Source: Flavobacteriales bacterium (GTDB taxonomy: Bacteria; Bacteroidota; Bacteroidia; Flavobacteriales_F; PHOS-HE28). Taken from it: a stretch of 64,000 nt of DNA. Position 1 is the first letter of the stretch. The number at the start of each line of letters is the position of its first letter. This document shows, in pieces, positions 15,542-23,863 of the stretch. The stretch spans positions 18,918 through 82,917 of the forward strand of contig JAGNUG010000002.1 in assembly GCA_017987115.1 (NCBI GenBank), in the 5' to 3' direction. The notes below the pieces were generated by a model. It was not told where the DNA came from, searched no databases, and saw only the letters and a program-made list of their open reading frames with translations. A program made the translations under genes and the position numbers.

Positions 15542-18289
15542 TTATTTCGTCTTTTTCGTTGTTTTGCTCGACCCATTGCCCATACTGGTCGCTATGCGCA
15601 TGCCGCCCAAAGCCGTTCCGGTCTTCTGTCTTCCAAGGGCTGCATCCGTGAATACACGTAGTCCCAATTCCGGCCTGTAACCGTGGATCTCTTTCACGTC
15701 GATCGCAAGTAGGAAGTCGATGATCTCATGGTTGATGACCTGGCCCGGAACGAGCACTGGGAACCCAGGAGGGTAGGGGATCACGAACGAGGCGGATACC
15801 AATTCCTGTCCGGCCTCCATCATGGAAAGGCAATCGTGCAATTTGAAATGGACGCATCGCTCTTCTTTGTAGCTCAAGAAGTATGCTGCTCGTAGGTCGC
15901 CGCCAGGTACGCCGGGTACAGCAAGAAAGGAATTGTGGAAATGACTGAAATCCGGCAATGGTGGAACCTGCTCCACTAATGAGCGGATGGTACTTAAGTG
16001 TAAGCGTTTTTCCGCATGGTCCATTCCTGCATTACGCGTTTCGAGATCGTCCGCGATCTCCAACAACACCTTGGTCAGGTAGGCAAGTGAACCTCGTGTG
16101 GTGCCGATATTGGTCATGAACAACACGCTGTTCCTGCTCGTCTTGTTCACTTGGATCGCATACTTGTCCATCAAGTATTTGTTCTTGAACGTATCCCCAT
16201 CTATGCCCGTATGGCCAGTGAACAAGTTGATCTTCGTGGGGTCCAATGCGAACTCATCCTCGGCCCATGCTTTCTCGATATCGTTCCATCCGCTTTCGCG
16301 TGCATAATATCCTTCGATGCCACTTTCCCGATGTTCTTTCGGTATTAGTTCTTCAATGGTGATGATGTCGAACCACTTCAGCAATTTCGGATTCTCGCGT
16401 ATCGTACGTCGCAACATCATGCCGAGTTCGATCGCTTTCTCAACCAGTTCGTATCCTTCGAATTGGACTTGCCTGCGCCCTATATCCAAGCTTCCCAAGA
16501 TCTGATAGTTGGCACTGGTGCTCGTGTGCGTCATATACGCTTCATGGAAAGCGGCTTCGCTCTTGCGCTTGAAATCCTCATCCCAAATATGGATCATGCT
16601 GCCCTGCCGCATGGAACTCAAGGTCTTGTGGGTACTCTGTGTCGCATACACGCGGATCCGCACTTTCGCTGGATCGGGCATGCGCGGGTATTCTCCTTGC
16701 TTTAGCGAGGCGATGTGCTTTTCGTAGGTTTTCTTGTACTCTTCGGTCCTGTACTTCTTGTGCAACTTATCCGCAACGTACATCGCTGTTCGCTGGCGCA
16801 TGACGGAACTGAACCGAGCGAATGCGAACCATGCTTCGTCCCATAGGAAGATCATGTCCGGTTTCAGCGCAAGCACTTGTTCCATCACACGCTCTACGTT
16901 GTATACCACACCATCGAACGTGCTGTTGGTGAGCAGCACCATTTTCGCTTTATCCAATCGGTCGGCATCCTTCAGCGTGATCAGCTTTTGTCGGATATGC
17001 TCCAACGGAACGGCACCGTACATGCTGTATTTCGGCAATGGATAACTGTGCAGATAAACCGGATACGAACCGCTTAGCACCATGCCATAGTGATGGCTCT
17101 TGTGACAATCGCGATCGATCAATACGACATCACCGGGTTCGACCAAGGCCTGCACAACGATCTTATTGGAACTGCTGGTTCCATTGGTCGCAAAGAAGGT
17201 ATGCTGGGATCCGAACGCGTCGCGTGCAAGTTCCTGTGCCTTCTTCAAAGGTCCCGTAGGTTGGAGTAATGAATCAAGTCCGCCGGTGGTTGCACTTGTT
17301 TCAGCGAGGAACAGATTACGACCGTAGAACTCACCAAAGTCCTTTATCCAACGGCTCTTGAAAACGCTGTTCCCACGCGAGATCGGCATGGCATGGAACA
17401 CGCCCATTGGTCTTTTGCTGTACTCTTTAAGCGCCGTGAAGAATGGCGTTTCATAACGCTCACGGATCCCTCTTAGGATGGTAAGGTGCATTTCCTGAAG
17501 GTCCTCGCTGCGATAGAAAATGCGTCTGAAGTTCTTGAGCGTGCTTTCAAGTAAGCCGTTGATCGGCGTATCCGTTACGTAGTACCGATCCACTTCCGGA
17601 CGGAAGTCACGCATGATGCTTCCAAGTTTTGGGCCTAGGTCGCTTTTGTTGATGGTGCTAAGGTCCAGTGCATCGAAAGCACGTAGAAAAGGACGCAGGA
17701 TCCCTAGCGCACTCGTACTCGGAAAGGGCACACCGTAACGCACCACGCACGCTTGGATGTTGTGATTGAACAAAAGGGCGATCAGCGCATCCTGTACGGT
17801 GCGGACCACGATCACGTCATAGGTGAATTGATCGCTCTGGTCCCGGCATTTGCGCAGTTTGTACTTCAGCGCATGCTCCTCTTCTTCATCGATCTCATCC
17901 ACAAAAAGGACCTCGAAGTAATTCTGTTTGTGCCGATCGTGCTCTTTATCCTGTTCTTCAGGACCGCTCAGGGAATCCTCATTGTACAAGGGGTCATTCC
18001 GAAAGGACCCGCTTACCAGATCACGAACAATATGCGCCACTGCTACTTGGAGCGTATGCCATTGCTTGGTGTCGACCAGTTCGAGCAGCGAATGGATGCG
18101 TTCAATGCCAGGGAATGCCCAATATGGTTCAATGGTAAGCAATTCATTCAGCGCCTCCTGCACGATGCTGCTTTTGCCGCGCCCTTCATCCAACGCAATG
18201 GCCTCCATCTTCAATTTGTTCCACGTGAACGAGCGAAGTCGAGCAGCGTTGAAGTGTTGGCGTGTTTTGATGGACTGAGGCTTTTTCAT
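15542..18289 (-). CDS. PLP-dependent Orn/Lys/Arg decarboxylase family protein
   Basis: A 915-aa fold-type I decarboxylase of the CadA/SpeC/AdiA group. An N-terminal extension and a wing-like domain (to about residue 240) precede the PLP core: ATNGTSSSNK (near 367-376), DRDCHKSHHYG (393-402), the PLP-nitrogen Asp in FLWDEAWFAF (D484) and the Schiff-base Lys in STHK (K555). The C-terminal domain has PYPPGFPVLVPGQ. It is longer than the 711-756 aa enterobacterial enzymes and ends in a basic SSKTTKKTK tail. It should decarboxylate a basic amino acid to a diamine or agmatine; the sequence does not settle which. Confidence 0.85.
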   Translation of the reverse strand: MKKPQSIKTRQHFNAARLRSFTWNKLKMEAIALDEGRGKSSIVQEALNELLTIEPYWAFPGIERIHSLLELVDTKQWHTLQVAVAHIVRDLVSGSFRNDPLYNEDSLSGPEEQDKEHDRHKQNYFEVLFVDEIDEEEEHALKYKLRKCRDQSDQFTYDVIVVRTVQDALIALLFNHNIQACVVRYGVPFPSTSALGILRPFLRAFDALDLSTINKSDLGPKLGSIMRDFRPEVDRYYVTDTPINGLLESTLKNFRRIFYRSEDLQEMHLTILRGIRERYETPFFTALKEYSKRPMGVFHAMPISRGNSVFKSRWIKDFGEFYGRNLFLAETSATTGGLDSLLQPTGPLKKAQELARDAFGSQHTFFATNGTSSSNKIVVQALVEPGDVVLIDRDCHKSHHYGMVLSGSYPVYLHSYPLPKYSMYGAVPLEHIRQKLITLKDADRLDKAKMVLLTNSTFDGVVYNVERVMEQVLALKPDMIFLWDEAWFAFARFSSVMRQRTAMYVADKLHKKYRTEEYKKTYEKHIASLKQGEYPRMPDPAKVRIRVYATQSTHKTLSSMRQGSMIHIWDEDFKRKSEAAFHEAYMTHTSTSANYQILGSLDIGRRQVQFEGYELVEKAIELGMMLRRTIRENPKLLKWFDIITIEELIPKEHRESGIEGYYARESGWNDIEKAWAEDEFALDPTKINLFTGHTGIDGDTFKNKYLMDKYAIQVNKTSRNSVLFMTNIGTTRGSLAYLTKVLLEIADDLETRNAGMDHAEKRLHLSTIRSLVEQVPPLPDFSHFHNSFLAVPGVPGGDLRAAYFLSYKEERCVHFKLHDCLSMMEAGQELVSASFVIPYPPGFPVLVPGQVINHEIIDFLLAIDVKEIHGYRPELGLRVFTDAALGRQKTGTALGGMRIATSMGNGSSKTTKKTK

Positions 18290-18470
18290 GGCACTGAAAT
18301 GTAGTTCGTTTTCCTAAAAGATAACGATGATGGGTCCGCCAAAGCCACTGCGACCTTGGTTGGCAGCAGACCACATGCGATCATACAGAGCCGGGATGAA
18401 CATCCGTTCTGTACGTGCTCCATCACACGACTTCGTCATTGAGCATAACGACGAAGATATGTGGTCGGGA

Positions 18471-18992
18471 TCACCGCTTTTTTGCGGCAGCTGTTTTTTT
18501 CGCAGCCGCGCCCTTCACCTTGGCCGCACTCGGTTTTGCGGCTATCGCTTTGGTAGCTGCTTTTACCTGTTTGTTCTCCGGGCCACGTCTTGGTGGACCT
18601 TCATGCAAGGCCAACCGGTTCCCTTCGCTATCGATGAACAATGCGAAGGATCCAGCGTTCTCGCTGATCATGGTGCGTGGCATGATCACCCTTCCGCCCG
18701 CTAGTTCAACACGGCCCAGAATGCTGTCGAGGTCGTCGCCGGCGTTCAGGTAGATCAATACCCCTGTGGCATTCGGCACACAGCCGGGGCCAGCGACCAA
18801 TGCACCACCGATCCCTTTATCCGCTGGGAAGTACGCCATGGCATAATCCGTGGAGGTGTTGATCTCCATCTCGATGCTGTAGATCGCATTGTAGAAAGCG
18901 GCAGCGCGGTGGATGTTGTAGACCGGTATTTCGAACCAACTGATGAAATCCTTGATCTTCTGGTGGCTCTTGCTTGATATTGTACTTCCCAT
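18471..18992 (-). CDS. VOC-family (glyoxalase-fold) protein with Lys/Ala-rich C-terminal tail
   Basis: A 173-aa protein. The body (residues 1-140) is a single VOC/glyoxalase-fold domain (WFEIPVYNIHRAAAFYNAIY, then GNRLALHEGPP), a fold used by dioxygenases, isomerases and binding proteins. The last 30 or so residues are K/A-rich (ending AAAKKTAAAKKR), like the tail of the ATP-grasp protein. A longer frame begins at 19151 but overlaps the amidase gene; ATG 18992 gives the natural domain start and removes the overlap. The role in the cluster is unknown. Confidence 0.8.
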   Translation of the reverse strand: MGSTISSKSHQKIKDFISWFEIPVYNIHRAAAFYNAIYSIEMEINTSTDYAMAYFPADKGIGGALVAGPGCVPNATGVLIYLNAGDDLDSILGRVELAGGRVIMPRTMISENAGSFALFIDSEGNRLALHEGPPRRGPENKQVKAATKAIAAKPSAAKVKGAAAKKTAAAKKR

Positions 18993-19047
18993 GTGGTTCG
19001 CCTTGGCGTTTTTTAGTAGGTCTCCAGTTGCACGGATGGACCGGTTC

Positions 19048-20007
19048 TCAATTTTCGGGTGCTTCCGAAGTTGGTCTGAAAGCCGTCTCGACAGTTGTGA
19101 CCGACGGATCGTGTACGATACGCGCTTCATCGCGCATTTGTAACTCTCCAAGTTCCTGCACGCGTGTCGGTTTGATCAATTGACCGAGGCTTTCAAGGTA
19201 CGGAAATTTTTGACCCTTCTCATAAATGGAGTATTCGACCGGGTTGTCTCGGAAACTTTTCAATGGTTGTCCAAGGCGCAGAACACCCAATTCACGGCTC
19301 CTCCGCACCTTGTCCAGATTGATCTCTATCGGGAAATATTCTTCGTTGTTCTGGGCTTGATAGATCACTTTTCCATCAGGGCCACAGACTATGCTGCGGC
19401 CACTACCTCCCGTATCCAAACCGTTCACATCGAAGAAATAGCACTGGTTGGTAGCCGCCGTTGCACGCGCAATGCTCAGCTCAATATCCCTGTCAATGGT
19501 CCCGGTCAGTGTAGGATGAAGGATCACTTCAGCACCCATAACGGCCAATGTTCTTGATGTTTCCGGGAACCACATGTCATAACAAATGCTTACACCGAAT
19601 CGGCCGACCTTCGGCACGTCGAACAAGCAGAACTCTTCTCCCGGCGTAACTCCAACTTCGTACGGATAGAACGGATACATCTTCCGATAACGCCCGACCA
19701 CGCTACCCTCGGGGTCGATCACGGTTGCAGTGTTATAGATCTTGCCATCCTTTTTCTCGAAGATGCTACCGGGCAATAACCAGACGCCATGTTTGGCCGC
19801 CAAAGCACACATTTCCTGCTCGAAAGCACCGGGTACCTCCTGCGCGTTATGCGTGAGCGGACCGTATGCGCAGAGCTCGCTGAACACCACCATCTCCACC
19901 CAGGGATAGATGTTCATCAGAATGTCCATTTTGATCTTCATGGCCTCCACATTGCTGTAGGAAGCACTAACGCGCATTTGGACTCCGGCTATGGAAAACG
20001 GTTTCAT
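19048..20007 (-). CDS. Carbon-nitrogen hydrolase (nitrilase superfamily amidase)
   Basis: A 319-aa nitrilase-fold enzyme. The catalytic triad is visible: E44 (FSELCAYG), K109 (GRYRKMYPF) and C142 (GVSICYDMWFPE). The family cleaves amides, carbamoyl groups or nitriles; N-carbamoylputrescine amidase belongs to it. A C-terminal extension of about 50 residues after the core is unusual. It lies between the aminotransferase and the VOC gene. In a decarboxylase/transaminase/ALDH cluster, a step that frees an amine from an amide is a reasonable guess. Confidence 0.85.
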   Translation of the reverse strand: MKPFSIAGVQMRVSASYSNVEAMKIKMDILMNIYPWVEMVVFSELCAYGPLTHNAQEVPGAFEQEMCALAAKHGVWLLPGSIFEKKDGKIYNTATVIDPEGSVVGRYRKMYPFYPYEVGVTPGEEFCLFDVPKVGRFGVSICYDMWFPETSRTLAVMGAEVILHPTLTGTIDRDIELSIARATAATNQCYFFDVNGLDTGGSGRSIVCGPDGKVIYQAQNNEEYFPIEINLDKVRRSRELGVLRLGQPLKSFRDNPVEYSIYEKGQKFPYLESLGQLIKPTRVQELGELQMRDEARIVHDPSVTTVETAFRPTSEAPEN

Positions 20008-20025
20008 TTTTGGTCTCGGGTATTT

Positions 20026-20067
20026 GGTACAGGGTACAGGGTGCGTTTTACTCAGTACCCTGTACCC
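20026..20067. repeat. Intergenic TACAGGGT hairpin
   Basis: GGTACAGGGTAC (20026-20037) and GTACCCTGTACC (20055-20066) are perfect 12-base inverted arms; an alternative pairing uses GGGTACAGGGT (20032-20042) with ACCCTGTACCC (20057-20067). It sits between the aminotransferase and amidase genes and shares words with 13827-13890. It may act as an mRNA hairpin. Confidence 0.6.
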
Positions 20068-20133
20068 GGTACGCTGTACTCTTTACAATTCTACAACTCA
20101 GCGTTCATCACTTCTTGTTCGTCCGGTGATCAC

Positions 20134-21447
20134 TTATCGCGCAACGATCCTATCCAACTCCTCCTCCATGATATCAAGCCCCTTGTTCAATAGCTCATCA
20201 CTGATCACAAGCGGACAGAGAATGCGGATGATGTTCTTTTCAGTACCTGCGTTGATCACCACCAGATCGCGTTTTGCGCAGGCCAACATCAGGGCAGTGC
20301 AGGTATCGGCATCGGGTTGCAAGGGGTCATTATTTTTCACGAACTCCATGGCCATCATGGCACCGAGTCCGCGAACGTCACCGATGCATGAATATGTTGC
20401 CTTCATCGTCTCGAAGCGTTTGCGGATCAACTCACCCACATGGTTGCCTTTCGTGTTGATGTCGATCTCCTCCATGTACTTCAGTGTCGCCAATGCAGCA
20501 GCGCAACTGATCGGGTTGCCGATGTACGTGCCGCCGATGCTGCTGGGGCCGGCCTTGTCCATCACTTCCGCCTTGCCCATGACAGCTGCTATCGGCATGC
20601 CACTTCCCAAGCTCTTCGCCCATGTGCTCAGGTCCGGTGTTACGCCGAATTGTTCGTATGCGCTCCACGCTCCTGTTCTGCCGAATCCACTTTGGATCTC
20701 GTCGAAGATCAAGAGGATCCCGTGCTTATCGCAAAAGGCACGCAAGCCTTTCAAATACGCCGATGGTGCCACGTTGAATCCGCCTTCGCCCTGCACCACT
20801 TCCAGGATGATGGCCGCCAAATTCTCAGGAGCAACAGTGTTGTGCGTGAGTTCTTCCAGCCGGTACAGTTCGGCTTTTACGAATTCGGCTTCGCTGCGCC
20901 CTGCACCGTACCGATAGAAATTCGGGTACTGAGTGCGGTAAACTTCCGGAGCGAAGGGTCCGCAATCCGGCTTATAGCCCACCTTGCTGGTCAAGGTCAT
21001 GGCCATCATGGTGCGACCGTGGAACGCGTCGGTGAAGCACAATACGCCTTGACGTTTGGTGGCTTGCCGCGCGATCTTTATGGCGTTCTCTACGGCTTCG
21101 GCACCCGTGGTAACGAGCAGTGTTTTTGTTGGCCCACCATGCGGTAACAATGTGTTCAGCTTTTCGCACAATGCGATGTAAGGCTCGTAACTGGCCACGT
21201 TGAAACTGACGTGCAGGAATTTCGCAGCTTGTTCCTGGATCGCTTTTACAACGGGTGGGGGACAGTGCCCTGCGTTCACCACACCGATGCCACCAGCGAA
21301 GTCGATCAGTTCCCTGCCATCCACATCCGTGATCATGGCTCCACTGGCTTTCGCTGCTGTGGCGTGGTTGAACATGCCAACTCCTGTTGGAACAGCATTC
21401 AAACGGCGGTTGATCAGTTCCTGGCTTTTGGTCAATTGAGTGGTCAT
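20134..21447 (-). CDS. Class III aminotransferase (4-aminobutyrate/diamine type)
   Basis: A 437-aa PLP enzyme of the omega-aminotransferase class. Visible are the PLP phosphate-binding segment TTGAEAVENAIKIAR (near 113-127), the Asp of LLIFDEIQSGFGRTG (D249) and the Schiff-base Lys in STWAKSLGSG (K278). It resembles GabT-type enzymes, which move a terminal amino group to 2-oxoglutarate and leave a semialdehyde that an ALDH such as the one at 11245 could oxidise. It is the first gene of the minus-strand cluster. Substrate could be GABA, putrescine, cadaverine derivatives or lysine. Confidence 0.88.
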   Translation of the reverse strand: MTTQLTKSQELINRRLNAVPTGVGMFNHATAAKASGAMITDVDGRELIDFAGGIGVVNAGHCPPPVVKAIQEQAAKFLHVSFNVASYEPYIALCEKLNTLLPHGGPTKTLLVTTGAEAVENAIKIARQATKRQGVLCFTDAFHGRTMMAMTLTSKVGYKPDCGPFAPEVYRTQYPNFYRYGAGRSEAEFVKAELYRLEELTHNTVAPENLAAIILEVVQGEGGFNVAPSAYLKGLRAFCDKHGILLIFDEIQSGFGRTGAWSAYEQFGVTPDLSTWAKSLGSGMPIAAVMGKAEVMDKAGPSSIGGTYIGNPISCAAALATLKYMEEIDINTKGNHVGELIRKRFETMKATYSCIGDVRGLGAMMAMEFVKNNDPLQPDADTCTALMLACAKRDLVVINAGTEKNIIRILCPLVISDELLNKGLDIMEEELDRIVAR

Positions 21448-21706
21448 TGTTATGCTTGTTGTGGTTGCAAAGTTCTCCTAAACGCCCGTACGAACACCCG
21501 CGGCACCAAGATTCTTTGGGAAGATTGCTAACAAATGCAACACTAGTGCAAGCGGACGCCGTGGTCTGAAACTATCACTGGTGCGATTTCGCGGTTGTTC
21601 CGTCACCCTGTTTTTCACGGAAGACGGGATCTATCCGAGAGCCCAACTAACGCGTAAGAGTAAGGCACTCACATATGTAAGGCTCAACACTTGTCCATGC
21701 AGCGAC

Positions 21707-22000
21707 CTACTGTTCCTGAACGGGTGTTTGTCGCTCTTCCTCCACCATCACATACTGCCACCGAATATCCAACGCCGAAGCATCCACCGTATCCAACATG
21801 GTTTGTGTTATGCGGATAGGATAAAGCGAAGCACTTGCCGGGTTGGCGATGACCTTTTGCCAATCCTCTACAGATAGGGTTGCAGGCCTTTGCTGCATTA
21901 GCAACTGAACGGTAAGTGGCTTTAATGGCTCCTTGGGACTTTGCGCCGCAACCGAAGAAGCCAACAGCAACGCAGCAAGTATGATCAGGTAGCGTATCAT
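21707..22000 (-). CDS. Small exported partner protein of T9SS propeller, copy C
   Basis: A 97-aa protein with a signal peptide (MIRYLIILAALLLASSVAAQ) and a short conserved body: PLTVQLLMQQ, LSVEDWQKVIANPASASLYP, LDIRWQYVMVEE. I recognise no known family. Its ATG overlaps the stop of the propeller gene at 21997 (ATGA), so the two are co-translated. Paralogues follow the other two propeller copies. This copy ends in ERQTPVQEQ, whereas the other two end in a hybrid GSLxRK tail, so this is probably the original C-terminus. Confidence 0.75.
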   Translation of the reverse strand: MIRYLIILAALLLASSVAAQSPKEPLKPLTVQLLMQQRPATLSVEDWQKVIANPASASLYPIRITQTMLDTVDASALDIRWQYVMVEEERQTPVQEQ

Positions 22001-23502
22001 TCTTGCATAATTATTCGAGTGGTGAGTTTCTCATTGCCCCATTGCAAACGACAGTGATACATACCAGCCGGTTGCTCCGCTAATTGCACGGCATGCACGG
22101 TGCTCCATTGCGGTATGCGGTGTTCGTAAACGACTTTGCCATGTGCATCAAGAACGGTTAAAACACCAACTGTTGAATGTGCCGGATAGCTGGCTTGGAA
22201 ATTACCCGTTGTTGGGTTGGGGAACACCTGTAGTTCTCCTTGGGCTCGTTGTTCTGCCACGCCCACGTTAATACCCAAGCTATCACACACACTGCCATCT
22301 ATTGGGCCTAAGTGGTAGTTGGGGTGGTTGGGGAGGGAGTTCCAGAACCACCGTACGAGTTCAACACCATGTTGCTCAAAATTGCAGGCCAAGCCTGGTT
22401 GGTCCGGGTCATGGATCACATGCAAGTGGAATGTGGAATTGCCTGTGCTCAAATAGATCTTTCCATCCGGGGCCAATTGTGCAAGATCGAACGCTGTCGC
22501 GAACGGCTCAAATGGCGAGAAGAACTCATCCCACGTACCCAGATGGACCATGGATGCTTCGATGTCCGCAGCGTCGGTATCGTACTGGTACATATCCACT
22601 ACGGACGATGCATAGAGGAAACGACTGTTCGGTGAAAACGCCACGCCTCCATTGGTATTCGTATCATCTATGGGAATGAATACCGGGTCGGAGAATAGCC
22701 CGGTACACCGATCGAAGTCAAAGATCTCCAGATCATCCACCCCCCAGTAATACGCGAATTTGGTCCCATCCGGAGAAAAACAAACCTGACCAACATCAGC
22801 AGGACGCACAATACCAATGGCCTGTGTGCCATCCACACTTGCTCCTTCCGGAGTAACCAGTATTCTATAATAGATATTGGAATTTAATTTATGACAGAAG
22901 ACCCACCAATCACGGCCGTTAGCATGGCGCACCGCTGTGATCTTACCTACGTTCAATGCATCGGTGATCATTATTTCATTCTTGGAAACCGCTTCGCCCA
23001 GCCCCCCATCACCGGCCATATCAATGGTGGTGAGGTAGAGATATCCGGCCGCTGAATTGGGGCCGTCATCGATCGTACCATGAAAAAGAAAGTAGGTGTT
23101 CGTAGCCTCACTGAACTGCTGAACCGGACGAGGCAATAGCAATACTGCTTGATTAGCAAATATCCCATCCGGATAGAGGTCCGTATAAAACCCAGGGCTA
23201 AGCCCTGAACCATTCAACAACGTATCACTTATGGAGTTGCCTAAAAAACATCCGTTCGACGATAGGAGCAAATTTCCATTGGCTCCTGTAATATTCGCAT
23301 TGGCACGGTAATAATCGATCACACGATTGCCATAATCCACCTCCCTGCTCCCGTTCTGGAATTCGATATCCACACCACCATAAGGTGTACCTGCCCAACT
23401 CGCGTAACCACCTAACCAGAGATTATTAACTCCCTGCGCAACTACCTGCTGCATGCCAAATGCATGCAGCAGGGTTGTCGCGATCAGGAGGTTCTTCTTC
23501 AT
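21997..23502 (-). CDS. T9SS-secreted propeller-like protein, copy C
   Basis: A 501-aa exported protein with a signal peptide (start MKKNLLIATTLLHAFGMQQV). The body has WD40/PD40-like strands (VCFSPDGTKFAYYWG, VAFSPNSRFLYASS, LAPDGKIYLSTGN), a conserved block SLPNHPNYHLGPIDGSVCD and a type IX sorting domain (LQVFPNPTTGNFQ to the end). Such proteins go to the cell surface or medium in gliding-type Bacteroidota. It is the most divergent of three tandem paralogues. Function unknown. Confidence 0.85.
   Translation of the reverse strand: MKKNLLIATTLLHAFGMQQVVAQGVNNLWLGGYASWAGTPYGGVDIEFQNGSREVDYGNRVIDYYRANANITGANGNLLLSSNGCFLGNSISDTLLNGSGLSPGFYTDLYPDGIFANQAVLLLPRPVQQFSEATNTYFLFHGTIDDGPNSAAGYLYLTTIDMAGDGGLGEAVSKNEIMITDALNVGKITAVRHANGRDWWVFCHKLNSNIYYRILVTPEGASVDGTQAIGIVRPADVGQVCFSPDGTKFAYYWGVDDLEIFDFDRCTGLFSDPVFIPIDDTNTNGGVAFSPNSRFLYASSVVDMYQYDTDAADIEASMVHLGTWDEFFSPFEPFATAFDLAQLAPDGKIYLSTGNSTFHLHVIHDPDQPGLACNFEQHGVELVRWFWNSLPNHPNYHLGPIDGSVCDSLGINVGVAEQRAQGELQVFPNPTTGNFQASYPAHSTVGVLTVLDAHGKVVYEHRIPQWSTVHAVQLAEQPAGMYHCRLQWGNEKLTTRIIMQE
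23445..23473 (-). other. Hairpin in signal-peptide codons of T9SS copy C
   Basis: CCTGCTGCATGC (23445-23456) and GCATGCAGCAGG (23462-23473) are perfect 12-base inverted arms with a five-base loop, located in the codons for the signal peptide. The other two copies have an even longer version at the same place. Confidence 0.6.
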
Positions 23503-23575
23503 ATCAATGCGTAATGCTCAGCTTGCCTTCGCCAAGCTGGCTTTCCGCGCTACGCACAAGGTAGTGATACATGCC

Positions 23576-23863
23576 CTATTTCCGCTTCAACGAACCACGC
23601 TCCTCCACCATCACATACTGCCACCGAATATCCAACGCTGTTGCATCCACCGTATCCAACATAGCTTGCGTAATACGAATAGGATAAAGCGAAGCACTAG
23701 CCGGGTTGGCAATGACCTTTTGCCAATCTTCTACAGATAGGGTTGCTGGTTTTTGCTGCATGAGTAATTGCAACGTTAGAGGCTTCAGCGGTTCTTTTGG
23801 GCTTTGTGCTATTAACGCCGAAGCGAATAGGAACCCAGCAAGTATGATCAGGTAGCGCATCAT
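23576..23863 (-). CDS. Small exported partner protein, copy B
   Basis: A 95-aa paralogue of the protein at 21707-22000, with signal peptide MMRYLIILAGFLFASALIAQ and the same LSVEDWQKVIANPASASLYP core. The frame opens further upstream, but ATG 23863 overlaps the stop of the preceding propeller gene (ATGA), as in the other copies. The C-terminus GSLKRK differs from copy C and abuts the sequence GGGCATGTATCAC, which marks a duplication junction. Confidence 0.75.
   Translation of the reverse strand: MMRYLIILAGFLFASALIAQSPKEPLKPLTLQLLMQQKPATLSVEDWQKVIANPASASLYPIRITQAMLDTVDATALDIRWQYVMVEERGSLKRK

Noticed and set aside
20440..21147. 235-codon plus-strand open frame
   Set aside because: It is antisense to the class III aminotransferase, whose motifs and length are conserved.
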